Positions 37,601 to 46,586 are shown, counted from the first letter of the stretch. The stretch: DNA of 64,000 bases from Lytechinus pictus (GCF_037042905.1 NC_087247.1:45520420-45584419), one strand, 5' to 3'. Made by a program: numbers and translations. Notes: generated by a model not told the origin, from the sequence alone.

Positions 37601-37853
37601 GTTGGCTTCCCGTCCCCACAACCCCCCCCCCCTAACCCGACACTGCCCATTATCCAAGCATTCATGAATAACAAATGAAATAATGGTTTTCAGCAATTAA
37701 TCTATCCATCCGTTCACTTGCAGATCCAGGGTGTAAACACGCTAAATATATAGCTATACTTTGAATTTTGAAATATAACCATGATTGTCTTTATCACTCA
37801 CCTGAGTATGCTGAACTGACGACAAATGCGACCAATAACACAGTCCTGAACAT
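25512..37853 (-). CDS. three-CTLD type I transmembrane receptor
   Basis: Eleven exons read 3' to 5' on this strand: 37853-37802, 35493-35317, 34620-34451, 32075-31979, 31138-30894, 29900-29732, 29428-29135, 27884-27714, 27081-27040, 26481-26395 and 25684-25512. They give one frame of about 558 residues. In order: signal peptide (about 1-17, MFRTVLLVAFVVSSAYS), CTLD1 (26-163), Pro linker, CTLD2 (180-303), CTLD3 (315-456), Ser/Thr-rich stalk (459-501), TM helix (about 507-531) and a short tail starting NKRK. C-type lectin-like domains commonly bind sugars through Ca2+. Here CTLD1 keeps a WND but has EQP at the EPN position, CTLD2 has EPS and WDD, and CTLD3 has EPH and no WND, so sugar binding is uncertain. 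The layout resembles a small mannose-receptor-like protein without the Cys-rich and FNII domains. Two joins (29135 and 27714 donors) are non-consensus. Confidence 0.8.
25860..26320. repeat. degenerate GAGATTGAAATT minisatellite (intron)
   Basis: The plus strand is a run of variants of GAAATT, GAGATT and GAATTG for about 450 bases. The Phe/Leu/Asn/Gln-rich frames on the minus strand result from it. Confidence 0.6.
26395..26481 (-). CDS. exon: Ser/Thr-rich stalk, 87 bp
   Basis: Phase 1-1, acceptor CCCTGATGTGCAG. It encodes a segment with STVSSQP, STLTTLSTYTT and DPS, a mucin-like stalk that is probably O-glycosylated. Confidence 0.7.
27040..27081 (-). CDS. exon: stalk, 42 bp
   Basis: Phase 1-1 exon, donor GTGAGT, encoding VPVTPSPPASQPQS, a Pro/Ser-rich stalk segment. 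A good donor and phase agreement with both neighbours support it. Confidence 0.65.
27230..27400 (+). repeat. (CTA/CTG)n trinucleotide-rich tract (intron)
   Basis: CTACTACTA and CTGCTGCTG blocks with interruptions, in the intron between the CTLD3 exon and the stalk exon. Confidence 0.65.
27714..27884 (-). CDS. exon: CTLD3 last part
   Basis: Acceptor ATTTTTTATTTTAG. It encodes FEYLDYEPVDYVNWGTGEP, DCVVMQ, HWASSQCD and YGCKK. The 3' limit is uncertain: the donor GTTCGT at 27713 gives the phase needed by the stalk exon, but the frame also runs on to a stop at 27703, so this could be an alternative last exon giving a secreted protein. Confidence 0.65.
27966..28125. mobile_element. MITE, GGGGGGCGTTTCAT family, copy 2 (intron)
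   Basis: CGGGAAGCGTTTCATGGAAG at the left, GTTGATGAAACGCTCCCCC at the right, with CAGCCAATCAAAATCAGGG inside, inverted relative to the copy at 20212. Confidence 0.7.
28238..28438. repeat. foldback sequence with GGATATACCGC hairpin (intron)
   Basis: GGATATACCGC (28317-28327) and GCGGTATATCC (28350-28360) form an inner hairpin. Outer arms AAATAATGCACGTAAGCGCG / CGTGCATTGTTTG and AATAATGAAC / GTTCATTATT extend it to about 200 bases. Confidence 0.6.
28515..28550. repeat. perfect 36-bp palindrome centred on TGACGTCA (intron)
   Basis: Every base from 28515 to 28550 pairs with its mirror; the centre is a consensus CRE (28529-28536). A second TGACGTCA with the same right flank (CAGAGTGC-GGATAGTGCA) follows at 28561-28568. 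Confidence 0.85.
29135..29428 (-). CDS. exon: CTLD3 first part
   Basis: Acceptor CTTCTTTCAATAG. It encodes VPGPTSDGYCEQDWIEYG, then TWSEANEDC and LWLGVLRNDEG. No GT donor in the right phase follows. A GC donor (GAAG then GCCAGT) at 29134-29133 gives phase 1 and joins NDEG to GFEYLD, the normal CTLD spacing. The open frame otherwise runs to a stop at 29103. Confidence 0.65.
29732..29900 (-). CDS. exon: CTLD2 last part
   Basis: 169 bp, phase 0 to 1, acceptor CATACTATAG, donor GTGAGT. It encodes YEWNDGWPVYYTAWGAGEP, GCVEATILGHWDD and PFICKYTD. Reading through the donor meets a stop after two codons, so a short secreted form is possible if the intron is retained. Confidence 0.8.
30261..30403. 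mobile_element. MITE, GGGGGGCGTTTCAT family, copy 3 (intron)
   Basis: CTGGGGGGCGTTTCATCAAC and CCATGAAACGCTCCCCTGG ends; same orientation and core as the copy at 20212. Confidence 0.75.
30894..31138 (-). CDS. exon: Pro linker and CTLD2 first part
   Basis: 245 bp, phase 1 to 0. It starts with a TPPPPGG linker, then CRAGYISYFQGCFKYVSDN, an EAETAC helix and AWIGLRKQQ. A GT inside (at 31108) could look like a donor, but reading through gives the expected Cys pair, so one exon is preferred. Confidence 0.8.
31280..31600. mobile_element. MITE, CCGTATTCTGAA family, copy 2 (intron)
   Basis: CCGTATTCTGAACTCGGG with GGTTTAAAGTCGTGG on the left and ACTGAACTTCAGAATATCGG on the right. Clearly related to the copy at 19797 but diverged. 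Confidence 0.55.
31979..32075 (-). CDS. exon: CTLD1 last part
   Basis: 97 bp, phase 0 to 1, acceptor TTCATTTTTAG, donor GTAAGT. It encodes CVVMMS, KWNDQNCD and PYYCQKP, the end of the domain with the WND Ca2+ motif. Confidence 0.85.
32281..32890. mobile_element. foldback MITE, AAGGTCAAGTCCACC family, full copy (intron)
   Basis: 610 bases from TTAAAGGTCAAGTCCACCTC to GGGGTGAACTTGTCCTTTAA, with both arms intact and central TCAGGGAGGAATGAAAC. Confidence 0.8.
32900..34440. other. lectin-gene intron, nothing recognised
   Basis: AT-rich, no repeat family or exon recognised. Confidence 0.4.
34451..34620 (-). CDS. exon: CTLD1 middle part
   Basis: 170 bp, phase 1 to 0, donor GTATGC. It encodes VWIGLSNGQ, FTWIDGSSLNYTNW and REQPDG, the WIGL core and the sugar-site loop, which has EQP in place of EPN. 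Confidence 0.85.
34815..34986 (+). repeat. GGGGCCGCGG poly-G/C repeat, copy 2 (intronic)
   Basis: The most complete copy: CAGGGGCCGCGGAACGG at one end and CCGCTTCCGCGGCCCCTG at the other, forming inverted ends, with the same CATGCAAAAAATCAC core. It lies in an intron of the lectin receptor gene. Confidence 0.7.
35160..35225. mobile_element. partial MITE, GGGGGGCGTTTCAT family (intron)
   Basis: Only the right end is present: AATCCGACAAGTCCGTCC then ATGAAACGCCCCC. Confidence 0.5.
35317..35493 (-). CDS. exon: CTLD1 first part
   Basis: 177 bp, phase 1-1, donor GTAGGT. It encodes CALPWIQFEDQCY, then TWSDAREECIRIGGDLAIIN, the N-terminal half of a long-form C-type lectin domain. Confidence 0.85.
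36120..36930 (+). repeat. higher-order tandem array with CTCGCGCTTCGCGCTCGC
   Basis: Units of roughly 100-120 bases each end near TTTCAGCTCGCGCTTCGCGC. Three unit types alternate: GCATCATTTGGTTAG (36227 and 36556), AATATTTGATGAGTG-like (36327 and 36669) and GCTTGGCACTC (36436 and 36772), giving a second-level period of about 330-340. Confidence 0.65.
37276..37346 (+). tRNA. tRNA-Gly(TCC)-like sequence, probably SINE-derived or pseudo
   Basis: 71 bases with a perfect 7-bp acceptor stem (GTCTCTG / CAGAGAC), a T arm CCGGG-TTCGATT-TCCGG with one G-U pair, a B box GGTTCGATTTCC and an anticodon loop GTTCCAA (TCC). The D stem does not pair well and the anticodon stem has an A-C mismatch. It sits at the centre of a foldback element, so a SINE head or tRNA pseudogene is more likely than a working tRNA. 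Confidence 0.5.
37802..37853 (-). CDS. first coding exon: signal peptide
   Basis: ATG at 37853 opens a 17-residue hydrophobic leader (FRTVLLVAFVVSSAYS), then donor GTGAGT in phase 1. The start is chosen because the leader fits a signal peptide exactly and joins in frame to CTLD1. Confidence 0.8.
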
Positions 37854-38469
37854 GTTTTCAATTGCGTATATAATTCGATTTTAGAATATATACATAAAAA
37901 ATGGGATACTGATGCAGTATATTCTCCACGTATTTGTTGTTATTAGTTTCGTTATATTGAACTCAAATAATTACTCCATCACCGTGTAGTTACATATGCC
38001 TCTGATGACAATATTCGACAAAATTTTTCTCTCGTTTGTTTAATGTTTTAGGGCAGATAAATTGTGAAATAGAAGTAAATTAACTGCAGTTTCTTGCACG
38101 TAGATCATTGTTGCCTGGAATTCGTACACGAATTATAGGTTTATCGCAAAAATGATTATGCATTTCGACACTGTTATCCACTATTGAAGATGAAGGCTGA
38201 TATGGAGTCTAAAGTGCGAATTAATCTTTAACTCGGTGGGACCAATGTGAGATGATTAAAGCTAAATGTAAGTTTATACAAGGAATACTTATTGAAAATA
38301 GTCTCTTTTTTTCTTGAACAATGATGAAAATTAATCATGGGCGTCACAACATTATAGAGGAAGGAGCATACAAATTTGTAATAATTCAATGAGATTGATG
38401 AAACAATTAAGTTTCTATGGACAGAGCTCAGGCGTATTTTTAGTCGACGTTCAATACTCAAGAAGACGA

Positions 38470-38720
38470 AGAAAGAATGAGAAGAAGAATAAAGAGATTG
38501 AAATGAAGAAGAAAGAAAAAGAAAAGAAGAAAAAATTATTATAATCATTATTATTATCATTATTATCATCATCATTATCATTATTATTATTATCATCATT
38601 ATCATTATGATTATTATCATTATTCTTATCATCATTATTATGATATTATGATTATAAAAATGATTATAATCATTATTATTACAATTATTATCATCATCAT
38701 ATGTTAATTGTGATTATTCT
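38470..38720. repeat. GAA-rich then (ATT/ATC)n microsatellite
   Basis: GAAGAAGAAAGAA at 38460-38530 followed by ATTATTATCATTATC repeats to about 38700. Confidence 0.8.
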
Positions 38721-39354
38721 TAAAGCTATTATTAGTTGAATAATTTATACCATATGAATAACTAGTCTTATCAATTCAAATTGAAATAAAGGTTCTAGCT
38801 CAGAAAAATTAAGACAAAGCGGAAAATAAACAAAAACACCTTGATGTAACCCAATTGACGAAATAACACTATTTTACAACATTTTTTTGTTAAAGTTGAG
38901 CTCCGGCTATATGTCGCTGATTATATAGGCCCTATCCACTGGCCTATAGAAGTTCCATGGTCAAGAGTAAATGAGAATAAATAAAGGGAAATGAAAAGAT
39001 TAAAATATATCAATATTTTCAAAGTCGTATATTACCTTTCTTGCTTTGCTCGCTCGCATTTTTTGGTTTAAATTTGCCACATACACCATGCTCAATCCCT
39101 CAATTTTATACCACTGACCCTTACCCTATTGTGGCTTAGTTAGATCATATCTCATAGGCCTACGACCAAGTTCTTTATTAAAGATATAGAAATATTAAAC
39201 CAATAACCCTAGCATGTTGTAATATCGAGCTACTAACACGTTTGCCCCCACCTCCCCCTCCCAATCTCCCTCACCATTAAGAGAGAAAAGTAAAAAGAAA
39301 AAACGGTATAACTGGCAGTCACCATTACAGGATGCACTTATATGTGGAACCTAT
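38720..39354. other. intergenic, nothing recognised
   Basis: AT-rich; a single GCTTTGCTCGCTCGCATTTTTTGG at 39046 is a trace of a dispersed repeat. Confidence 0.35.
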
Positions 39355-39516
39355 CAGGGGCCGCGGAAACGGGGGGGGGGGGGGGCTGCGGGGGCTTCAT
39401 CCCCGCACCTTTTTTTCCAAAACCGTTTACAAAAACGGAAAAACGACCATCTGTTTATGATATTTTGCATGGTCACCCCCCGCCCCAACACTTTCAAAAC
39501 CGTTCCGCAGCCCCTT
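39355..39516 (-). repeat. GGGGCCGCGG poly-G/C repeat, copy 3
   Basis: Same family in opposite orientation: the core reads ATATTTTGCATGGTCA and the ends are CAGGGGCCGCGGAAACGG and AAAACCGTTCCGCAGCCCCT. It abuts the retrotransposon fragment. Confidence 0.65.
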
Positions 39517-39544
39517 CCTATAGCTATACGTTTACTTTCCGGCT

Positions 39545-40985
39545 CTAGATCTATGGAGGCTTTCATTATCAATTCTGAACTTATTAATGTTACTGAATGG
39601 ATATTAAGAGCCAATCGATTATCTTTGAACCTTAACAAAACAAAATACATGTTATTTAGTAATTCCATAGACAAGTTACCGATGAACATTATGTTTGAAA
39701 ATACCCCATTAGAAATGGTAACGTACACCAAATTTCTTGGAAGAACAGTTGACAGTAAACTTTCTTGGAAAAATCATATTGAAAATATATCCAAAATAAT
39801 TTCACGAAATATTGGTATTATTAATAGGCTAAAATTTTGCATTCTCTCCACATCATTAATCATGCTTTACTCATCCTTAATTTTGCCTTATTTAAACTAC
39901 GGGATTCTTATTTGGGATTTGGGGGTAATACCCATCAATATTTATTAGATAAATTGTTACTTTTGCAAAAGAAAGCACTTCGTATTATTTATAGTACAGC
40001 TTTCCGATCTCATACGGACCCACTTTTTCTAGAAAGTAAGCTGTTAAAAGTCAAAGACCTGTATTTACTACAGTTAGGGCACTTCATGTATAGTTATAAT
40101 AATAATGCACTTCCCCATATTTTTGATGCCATGTTCCCTAAAAATCAATTTTATCATAATTACCCTACGAGACACTCTGACGAACTTCATACACCACTCT
40201 ACAGAACTTTACTGGCTAAAAATACATTCCTATTCAACGGTCCTAAATTTTGGAACTCCCTCTTTAAATTCATTCAAACGTAAACTCAAACTTATCCTGC
40301 TTCATTCCTATAATTATTCGCACCGGAATTACTAAGGCATCATTATCTTGATTATCATCCTTACATTTTTCATTTTTATTGTTTTATCTTTTTTTCATCT
40401 TATATTGTCCAGTTATATCATCTTTTGTTACTTTACCAGATCGAGCTGGTTTGTGGTCAGCCCTTCCCCATTCTAACTTATCCTCCTTTTATTTATTTTT
40501 TATACTTATTATGTTATCATGTCTTGTACTGTCCTGTCTATTGTTTTGTCTTGTCTCTTGTTTTGTCTTGTCTTCTATGTCTTGTCAATCCCTCTCTCTT
40601 TCTGCTTTTTCTTCTGTCTATTGCGCAACATATCCTTCACAGCGAAGACCTCTTTGTGTGAATAACTTTGCACTTGTTTTGTAATTATGCTTACATCAAT
40701 ATGATTTCGACCTTTTTTGTTCCTTTTTTCTTTCCTGTATATAAACGCATATATGAATAAATAAGTCGATTATATTTTCTTCATTTCCAAGGGGATCCAC
40801 ACTTTACAAGCTTTGCTTTTTAGTGGACCCCCCTCATTTCCATTTATGCTCAATATTATACTGTTTTTGTTTTACGAAGTAAGAATGCTCGTCTGTAAAA
40901 TTGTATTTGATTTGTATTACTTTATATTACTTTGTATTATGTTTTGAATGGAAATGGAATAAAGAAGAATTGAATTGAGAAAAAA
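39545..40985 (+). mobile_element. 5'-truncated, frameshifted non-LTR retrotransposon (CR1/L2/jockey-like)
   Basis: Conceptual translation gives the C-terminal part of a LINE reverse transcriptase: WILRANRLSLNLNKTKYM, FLGRTVDSKLSWKNHIENIS, LILPYLNYGILIW, then in another frame YLLDKLLLLQKKALRIIYS and FWNSLFKF, then in a third frame SFKRKLKLILL. A frameshift lies near a GGGGG run at about 39920 and another near 40265, so it is dead. The 3' UTR ends in GAATTGAATTGA then an A-run near 40980. The 5' side starts abruptly beside a poly-G/C repeat. Confidence 0.8.
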
Positions 40986-41579
40986 AAATTCAATTTTTTT
41001 ATATTCCTCTTCAGAGTTTTAACGGGAGTTTGAATATCTGTGACAGGTGTCAACTAGTGTCCAGCATACATGGTTCACATAACATGAATCTGAATCTACT
41101 CAGTATTTTTTTTAGTACATTGTGGAGTCAAGTCCCACCATTTTCCAAAAGGCTTAACTGTTTGTCATGTTAATTTTTATCATTTCCAATTGTTGATAGG
41201 TCAAAACTAATCAAGCCTGGGTTTTTAAAGAGTTTACAGATGGAGCAATGACAACTCCGACAACTGCATTATTTAGTCGGGACTTCCAGTCATAGATTAC
41301 CTGTTACGGGTAGCTTCAATTTATTGACTAATAAATATTGATCATTCTTCTCAGATCATGTTTATTTTTGTGCTTTTATCCTTTACTGTTTTTAGACCGG
41401 GGCTTAAGATCGAACAATGAAAGCTCAATCATTTTCGTAGTTCGAGTGTACCAAACATTTAAAATGGAATGGCGTATTACCAAATAATTAACAGCTTAAA
41501 AGGCTTGGATCGGAGTGACAAATCTACAAGATTTCAGTACATGTATTTCAACTTGAGTCCACGCCCAGTTTTGTCCCAA

Positions 41580-41804
41580 AGGTTGTTTTACTCGGGCTTC
41601 CTCTCTTCCTGCGCTCCCGGCCCCTCCCACTTCGCCTCCTCCTAGATCTCCCTCCCCTCTTCCTTATCGTGCGAGGGATCCCCGTGCCCATCGCACATCA
41701 CAAGAAGCGTACGTACCGAGCTACTGGTGATCGGGGGTTGTGGTCGCTGCGCGCGCTGGCTCTCCGCTGCTATTGCAATTCTGTTTGTTGACACCCGAGC
41801 AACA
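41580..41804 (+). promoter_or_regulatory. GC-rich promoter and 5' UTR of the ACBD-like gene
   Basis: A locally GC-rich stretch with several CpGs (for example CGCGCGC at about 41750) and C-rich CTCCC/CCTCC runs stands out from the AT-rich surroundings. No TATA box is visible. It ends directly at the ATG exon, so it fits a housekeeping-type promoter. Confidence 0.55.
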
Positions 41805-41868
41805 ATGGCGTCCGTTGGAGAAAAATTCGATGCTGCTGTATCTGTCATCAAAAAGCTTCCAAAAAATG
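41805..41868 (+). CDS. first coding exon of an acyl-CoA-binding protein (ACBD4/5 type)
   Basis: The ATG has a good context (ACAATGGCG). The 21 codons read MASVGEKFDAAVSVIKKLPK plus Asn, then donor GTAAGA in phase 1 after the first base of a Gly codon. The pattern FxAAVxVIxxLPKNG is how I recall the start of the acyl-CoA-binding domain in ACBD4 and ACBD5; the latter is a peroxisomal tail-anchored protein that binds very-long-chain acyl-CoA. I found no second exon (expected to encode a MMLKFYSxYKQ-like motif) downstream, so the rest is either beyond the window or missed. ACBD4 and ACBD5 cannot be told apart from this exon. Confidence 0.7.
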
Positions 41869-42594
41869 GTAAGATTTTCTGCCGCTGACATTCGTGCTTG
41901 ATCATGTAGATTTAATTAATTCATGGCCTTATCGTGATTTACTGTTTCTTGCTATTAGAATTTACTGGATAAATTGGCGTGTGAAAAACGAGGCTCCACA
42001 TTTATCATTTTGCTGCGGGGACACCTCCGGCTCCGGACACATCCGTCAGTCTTCACACTCTGACACTGCACTGTCTAACTCACTGCAGTGCAGATGAACT
42101 ACTACTAGTTACTAGCCAGGACTGGAGGCCGCTCCCTGGGTTAGGAGGCTCCAAGAGAGTAAAAATCATTGGCATGCCAAATCATTTACTAACATATGCT
42201 TTGCCGCTTACTCTCCACGGAGCCAGGGATTCTATTGCATTCATCTACAGCTACACTAGACAGCTGGCAGCCGTCTGTTTCGAGGAGTTTTTTAACTTTT
42301 TTTTTTTTTTAATTTTTCCTCGTACACAGACGGCTCGCTAGCGTGCAGCCACCATTAGGGGACTTGCAATGCAAAATCCCCCCGTCGGGGCGCTTCAATT
42401 TTTGTCTTTAATGAATAAAAATTTTGAAAATTAACGCGACCAAAATGCAAATTAATATTCCCTCTTGGCATTAATTGCCAAAAAACGGAGAAAAATCAAG
42501 TTAAAAGGAACAAAAACAGTGACTTACCTCGGCTGTCGTGCAAATTCACTTCCCCGTTTTATCCGATCTTAAGTACATAAACATATGGCCATTG

Positions 42595-42705
42595 AGTCCC
42601 CTGTACAGATCGCGCTAGAACTTCGGTCTCTGTATTTGGTGAGTGAACAACCAACATAACAGAGACCGAAGCTTTTGGTCTACAGCTACACGTACTGTCA
42701 AAAAA
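42595..42705. repeat. inverted CTTCGGTCTCTGTATTTGG repeat, copy 1
   Basis: CTTCGGTCTCTGTATTTGG and CAGAGACCGAAGCTTTTGGT form a hairpin about 60 bases across. A diverged copy lies at 44520-44612. Confidence 0.55.
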
Positions 42706-43154
42706 CCTCAAACTTTCGCCCCCGAGATTTCTACTTTCCTTAGACTAGTTACTTAGACTGAGGCTTAGTAAAAAGATCTAGCCTAGACAGGAATAACCGT
42801 CGTTTCTGGGGATTTATTTAACGATTTCTGACATTTTACTCTCATTCCCATTCACCGACGGTAGTGTGTAAGTGCGAGCCTGCAAGTGTAATCATTTCTC
42901 CCAATTTGGGCGACCGGGTTTTGTCTAGATTTTTATATTTTTTTAAATTCTAAATTACATTATATTAATTATTATCTTGAATGAAGGCCCACTATTTTCG
43001 TTAGACTCTATTCTTTCTTTTGATACTATACATATTGCAAGAAAATATAGAAAATATAAGTTACCGATGATTTATTCCTTATTATTTAAATTTTTCTGCC
43101 GGAGAGGAAAAAATGGCAGCCGTGTGTTGCTGCCCTCTACGTTCAATGAGTTGT

Positions 43155-43325
43155 GCTTTTATCAAGGGCGTTGTGGCGTGTGCCTGTAATCCAAGCTGTG
43201 GGGAAGTTACAAATTGATGCAGAGGTTCGAGGTTCAAGCCCTGGTCACGTCTTTCGGATGGTGACGTTAAAGGTCGGTCCCAGACGTAAATAATCGTATC
43301 TGATTGATACACGTCTGACAAAAGT
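43155..43325 (+). mobile_element. SINE-like sequence with pol III box
   Basis: It contains GGCGTGTGCCTGTAATCC and, about 45 bases on, GAGGTTCGAGGTTCAAGCCC, resembling A and B boxes. It ends near an AAATATACATACACACAAGG region. The family is not recognised. Confidence 0.35.
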
Positions 43326-43439
43326 CAAATATACATACACACAAGGCTTTCCGAATAAATTTTTTATATCCTGGCCAATCAATGCGAGCGACAAGCTCCG
43401 AACGCACGCACATTTACAAGAGCAAGCAGTGGCACAAAT

Positions 43440-43582
43440 CGCGATATATAGCGACTGGTAAATACGTCTGTAAGGATGATGACGTCATCCAAGATGGCAA
43501 CTTACGTTGCCCAACCAAAGGATCGAAGATGACTATGTTTTAATCATCATTTGAAAGGAACTAGCGGTAATTGCGGTTTAAG
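43440..43582 (+). promoter_or_regulatory. candidate CRE/YY1 promoter and short first exon
   Basis: A palindromic TGACGTCA (43480-43487) is followed at once by AAGATGGC (43491-43498), a YY1-type site often found just after a transcription start. A short ORF from the ATG at 43494 stops at 43532, and an AG-GTACGA donor lies at 43583. No following exon is identified. Confidence 0.35.
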
Positions 43583-43747
43583 GTACGATATTTCTGAATT
43601 TTATATATTTTTTCGTAAATTTGGATGTAATTTCTTTTTATAATGTGACATTTTATGTACAAAAAACGATCCGAAAATCGGGTTTCCGCAGAGTTAGATC
43701 TAACGTTACTGCTAATACGCTGTCTGTACGTACGCACTCACACAACA

Positions 43748-43773
43748 TGCGAGGTTAGTATACTAACCTCGCA
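43748..43773. repeat. perfect 26-bp palindrome
   Basis: TGCGAGGTTAGTA is followed directly by its exact reverse complement. Confidence 0.9.
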
Positions 43774-44514
43774 CAACGCATGTGATTTCATAGTGCATTT
43801 TGACATTTTCATTCATCACACCAATGTCAGGGAATGAAACACGCCAAAAAGTTCAACATATGTCCTAAACGTAATTTACAATCATCTAGCTTAATTTTAT
43901 AAATTTATTCGAAATGATTTTTTTATGCTTACCTCCAAATTTCGGCCAAGATACTCCGTCTGTCCGTCCAAGTACTGCGGTGGAAATCACGCAAACAACA
44001 ATTGAAATGCAAATTTTTCCTATCAAACAGTCTCGATTTAAGTCGTCGGCGCATAGGAAATTGTAGAAAAAAAATCAACAGGTTGCATTTCATGTATATA
44101 CTTATAGGTATAGTATGCCATCTTTTGACAGATGATGATGAAAGTGGATTGAACGAGCAAGAAAATAATGCTGAGTGCCTAGAATGCAGCTAGCAGTACA
44201 AGCTGCAGACAAACGGTACAAACCATATGAATAATATCGATTGCCCTCTTTAGGCAAAAATTGATATCCACGCTGATCAGGAGGCATCTATGTGAAGATC
44301 AAGCAAAAATGCTTTTTTTTTAATTAAAAAAAACAGCAAAGAGAAGTCAACAAACGATCCATATGGTTCGGTAAGTGTCATAGCACAATTAGAAATCTTA
44401 GCTATAATGGTATGTCATAGTTATTTGAGCAAAAAGGGTGTGAAAGATTCACGTGCACCAGGTGCATATGAATCCTTTGCACGCGAGATGAATTGAACCC
44501 ATGGGTGGTACGTC

Positions 44515-44612
44515 CGGGCCTCCGAGCTCTTCAGTCTATGTATTGGTGAGTGGAGCCAACGCAGTTTAGCGGAACAACCAAAATACAGAGACTGAAGCTT
44601 TTGGTCTAGATC
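44515..44612. repeat. inverted CTTCGGTCTCTG-like repeat, copy 2
   Basis: CTTCAGTCTATGTATTGGTG and ACAGAGACTGAAGCTTTTGG, matching copy 1 in order and spacing with an insertion in the loop. Confidence 0.5.
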
Positions 44613-44619
44613 TAGCCCT

Positions 44620-46010
44620 AAATCATGTAAATTTCAACACATCGCATGCTAGCGCATGCGCGAGGGTCGCAGGCTAAACAGCATGAATATTTATATTGGA
44701 TGGCTCAGAATGGAATACCAGAAATATTACAAGAGTTTGGGAAAATATTCCACTGAATGTGTTGCGTTTAATCACAAGAAGCGACATAGTTTGTCATTCG
44801 GGAGTGTGAGAGCGAGTTTTGCTACCTGAAGGTTCAGGTAGGTGTAGTGGAGCCTACACGAACCCATACCTGAGGTACAGTGTATAGCGGGTAGGCCTAC
44901 TTGCCCTGCTCAAACGAAATGTAAATGGCCTGAAATAAGACTAATAATTTCGGCCAGAAAATATGGTTAAGACTGTCGATTTGGGAGATTTATAACCATA
45001 CGATAAGGGCTAACTCTGTTTTGGAGGCTTTGAATCAGACTACAAATCTTGAACTTGTATTTTTTCTGAATCTAGCCTCAATTTTTATTTTCAAAAACTT
45101 ATTTTGAAAACATTGTTCGAGGTGAGATTCTAACCTCCGTCAACAGAACAGAGCAAACTCGTAATAGTGCATTGTTGTACGCCACACAATTTGAGCTGAC
45201 CAAAGTGTTGGATATTATGCTCTATGGTTTTCCATAAATGTTCACGAGGCGTAGTCTGACCTTGCTCAGCCCCCTCCCCTATCACTAAAATTCAACAAAA
45301 AATTGCACATTCACAAGAATTTTGTCTTACTCACTCAACCCCCCACCCCCCATTCCCAGAAAAGGACTATTTTTTTTTTTAATCACCTCTTTATTGATCA
45401 ATGATATAAATCATATAAACAAAGGTAATAAACATAAAACCCAGGTTATTGGTTCTTAATGAGCACGATACAGGGTGACAATAACATACAATATTCATGT
45501 GAACATAAACATGGACATGCAAAAATAAACAAACATTTATAAGCATCTAGACATTTAAATAACAGAGACATGAATGAAGTGTGCACTTAAAAAAAAAATA
45601 TTGGGAGTATGTGTATTGAATGCACACTATAAAATTTGAGTAATGAATTGATTAATCATAAATTATTCAAGCCAAATAGATTCCGGTACGTTTTACAAGT
45701 AATGGTCATAAATCTAGACTTCATCCAAACATACATTCAGCTATACAAAGGAAAAGGATAAAGGATGAATGACAGGAATAGAGAGGTGGCAAGAATGAGG
45801 ACATGGCAAAGCTTGAAATTTCTCACACATGTAAATGGTAAGATAATACAGTAAATTTTCAGCTAAATGAATCCTGATGGTAGCATATTTGGGGGGGGGG
45901 GGGGTCTTAGCATGATGGGAGATGGTTTACAGTCGAGCTGAAATCACTAATGATTGAGATATAACGAAATAAGTAACTGTTTCAAATTAATCAAATTAAT
46001 AATTATCATA
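44620..46010. other. intergenic or intronic, little recognised
   Basis: A T-run/AATCACCTCTTTATTGATC stretch at 45370-45560 could be the tail of a non-LTR element on the minus strand. A poly-G run lies at 45890-45903. Confidence 0.3.
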
Positions 46011-46019
46011 TCTTTAATG

Positions 46020-46441
46020 ATAATTCGTTGAGCAGACTGATGATGTCATGTTCCCACTTGTTCCTTTGTATTTTATTGCATGAAATTATGTTCATTCAAT
46101 TTTTTCCTCCAAGAACTAAAATGTTTGCATTGGCAACTGATTTTATGCATTAGATATTACTTGCTGCAACTTATTTTATGATAAGGGAGACACGTCATTC
46201 ACACATGTATGAAAATATTAATTATTTATGATATAAAGTAATAACATAAGAAAAAGTAAAGTGGGGATGTGACATCATCAGCACACATAATGAATATTCA
46301 TGATGACGTGCATATCATAACTTTCACAAATTACTGCTAAACTTTAAAATTTTGTTATTTGTTATCAGATTTTGATGAAATTTGCAGCATTTGACTGTGT
46401 GAAGTTTACTGTATTTATTTTTAGCCTGGAGTACCCCTTTA
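46020..46441. mobile_element. foldback element, CCGGAGTAC family, copy 2
   Basis: Shares GACTGATGATGTCATGTTCC, the GGGGATGTGACATCATC mirror and the end AGCCTGGAGTACCCC with the copy at 20561. The left end is unclear. Confidence 0.55.
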
Positions 46442-46586
46442 AGAGTGACTTCAAAGATGACTGGTGATCCTTTCTTGTGGTAAATGATATTCACCATTAA
46501 ATGTTCATTGGTGGTTATTTAGCGCTTAAGAAAGTTTCACCTGTAATTCTTAAAGTTGCTCTTACGACAAGCTTGATGAACCGCCC
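46441..46586. mobile_element. partial MITE, TTAAGAACGACTGGTGATCC family
   Basis: GAGTGACTTCAAAGATGACT then GGTGATCCTTTCTTGTGGTA, with a diverged inverted right arm. It sits directly against the preceding element. Confidence 0.55.

Noticed and set aside
40379-40684. 101-codon hydrophobic frame with Ser/Leu/Cys repeats
   Set aside because: TTGTCTTGTC-type low-complexity in the 3' UTR of the retrotransposon remnant.
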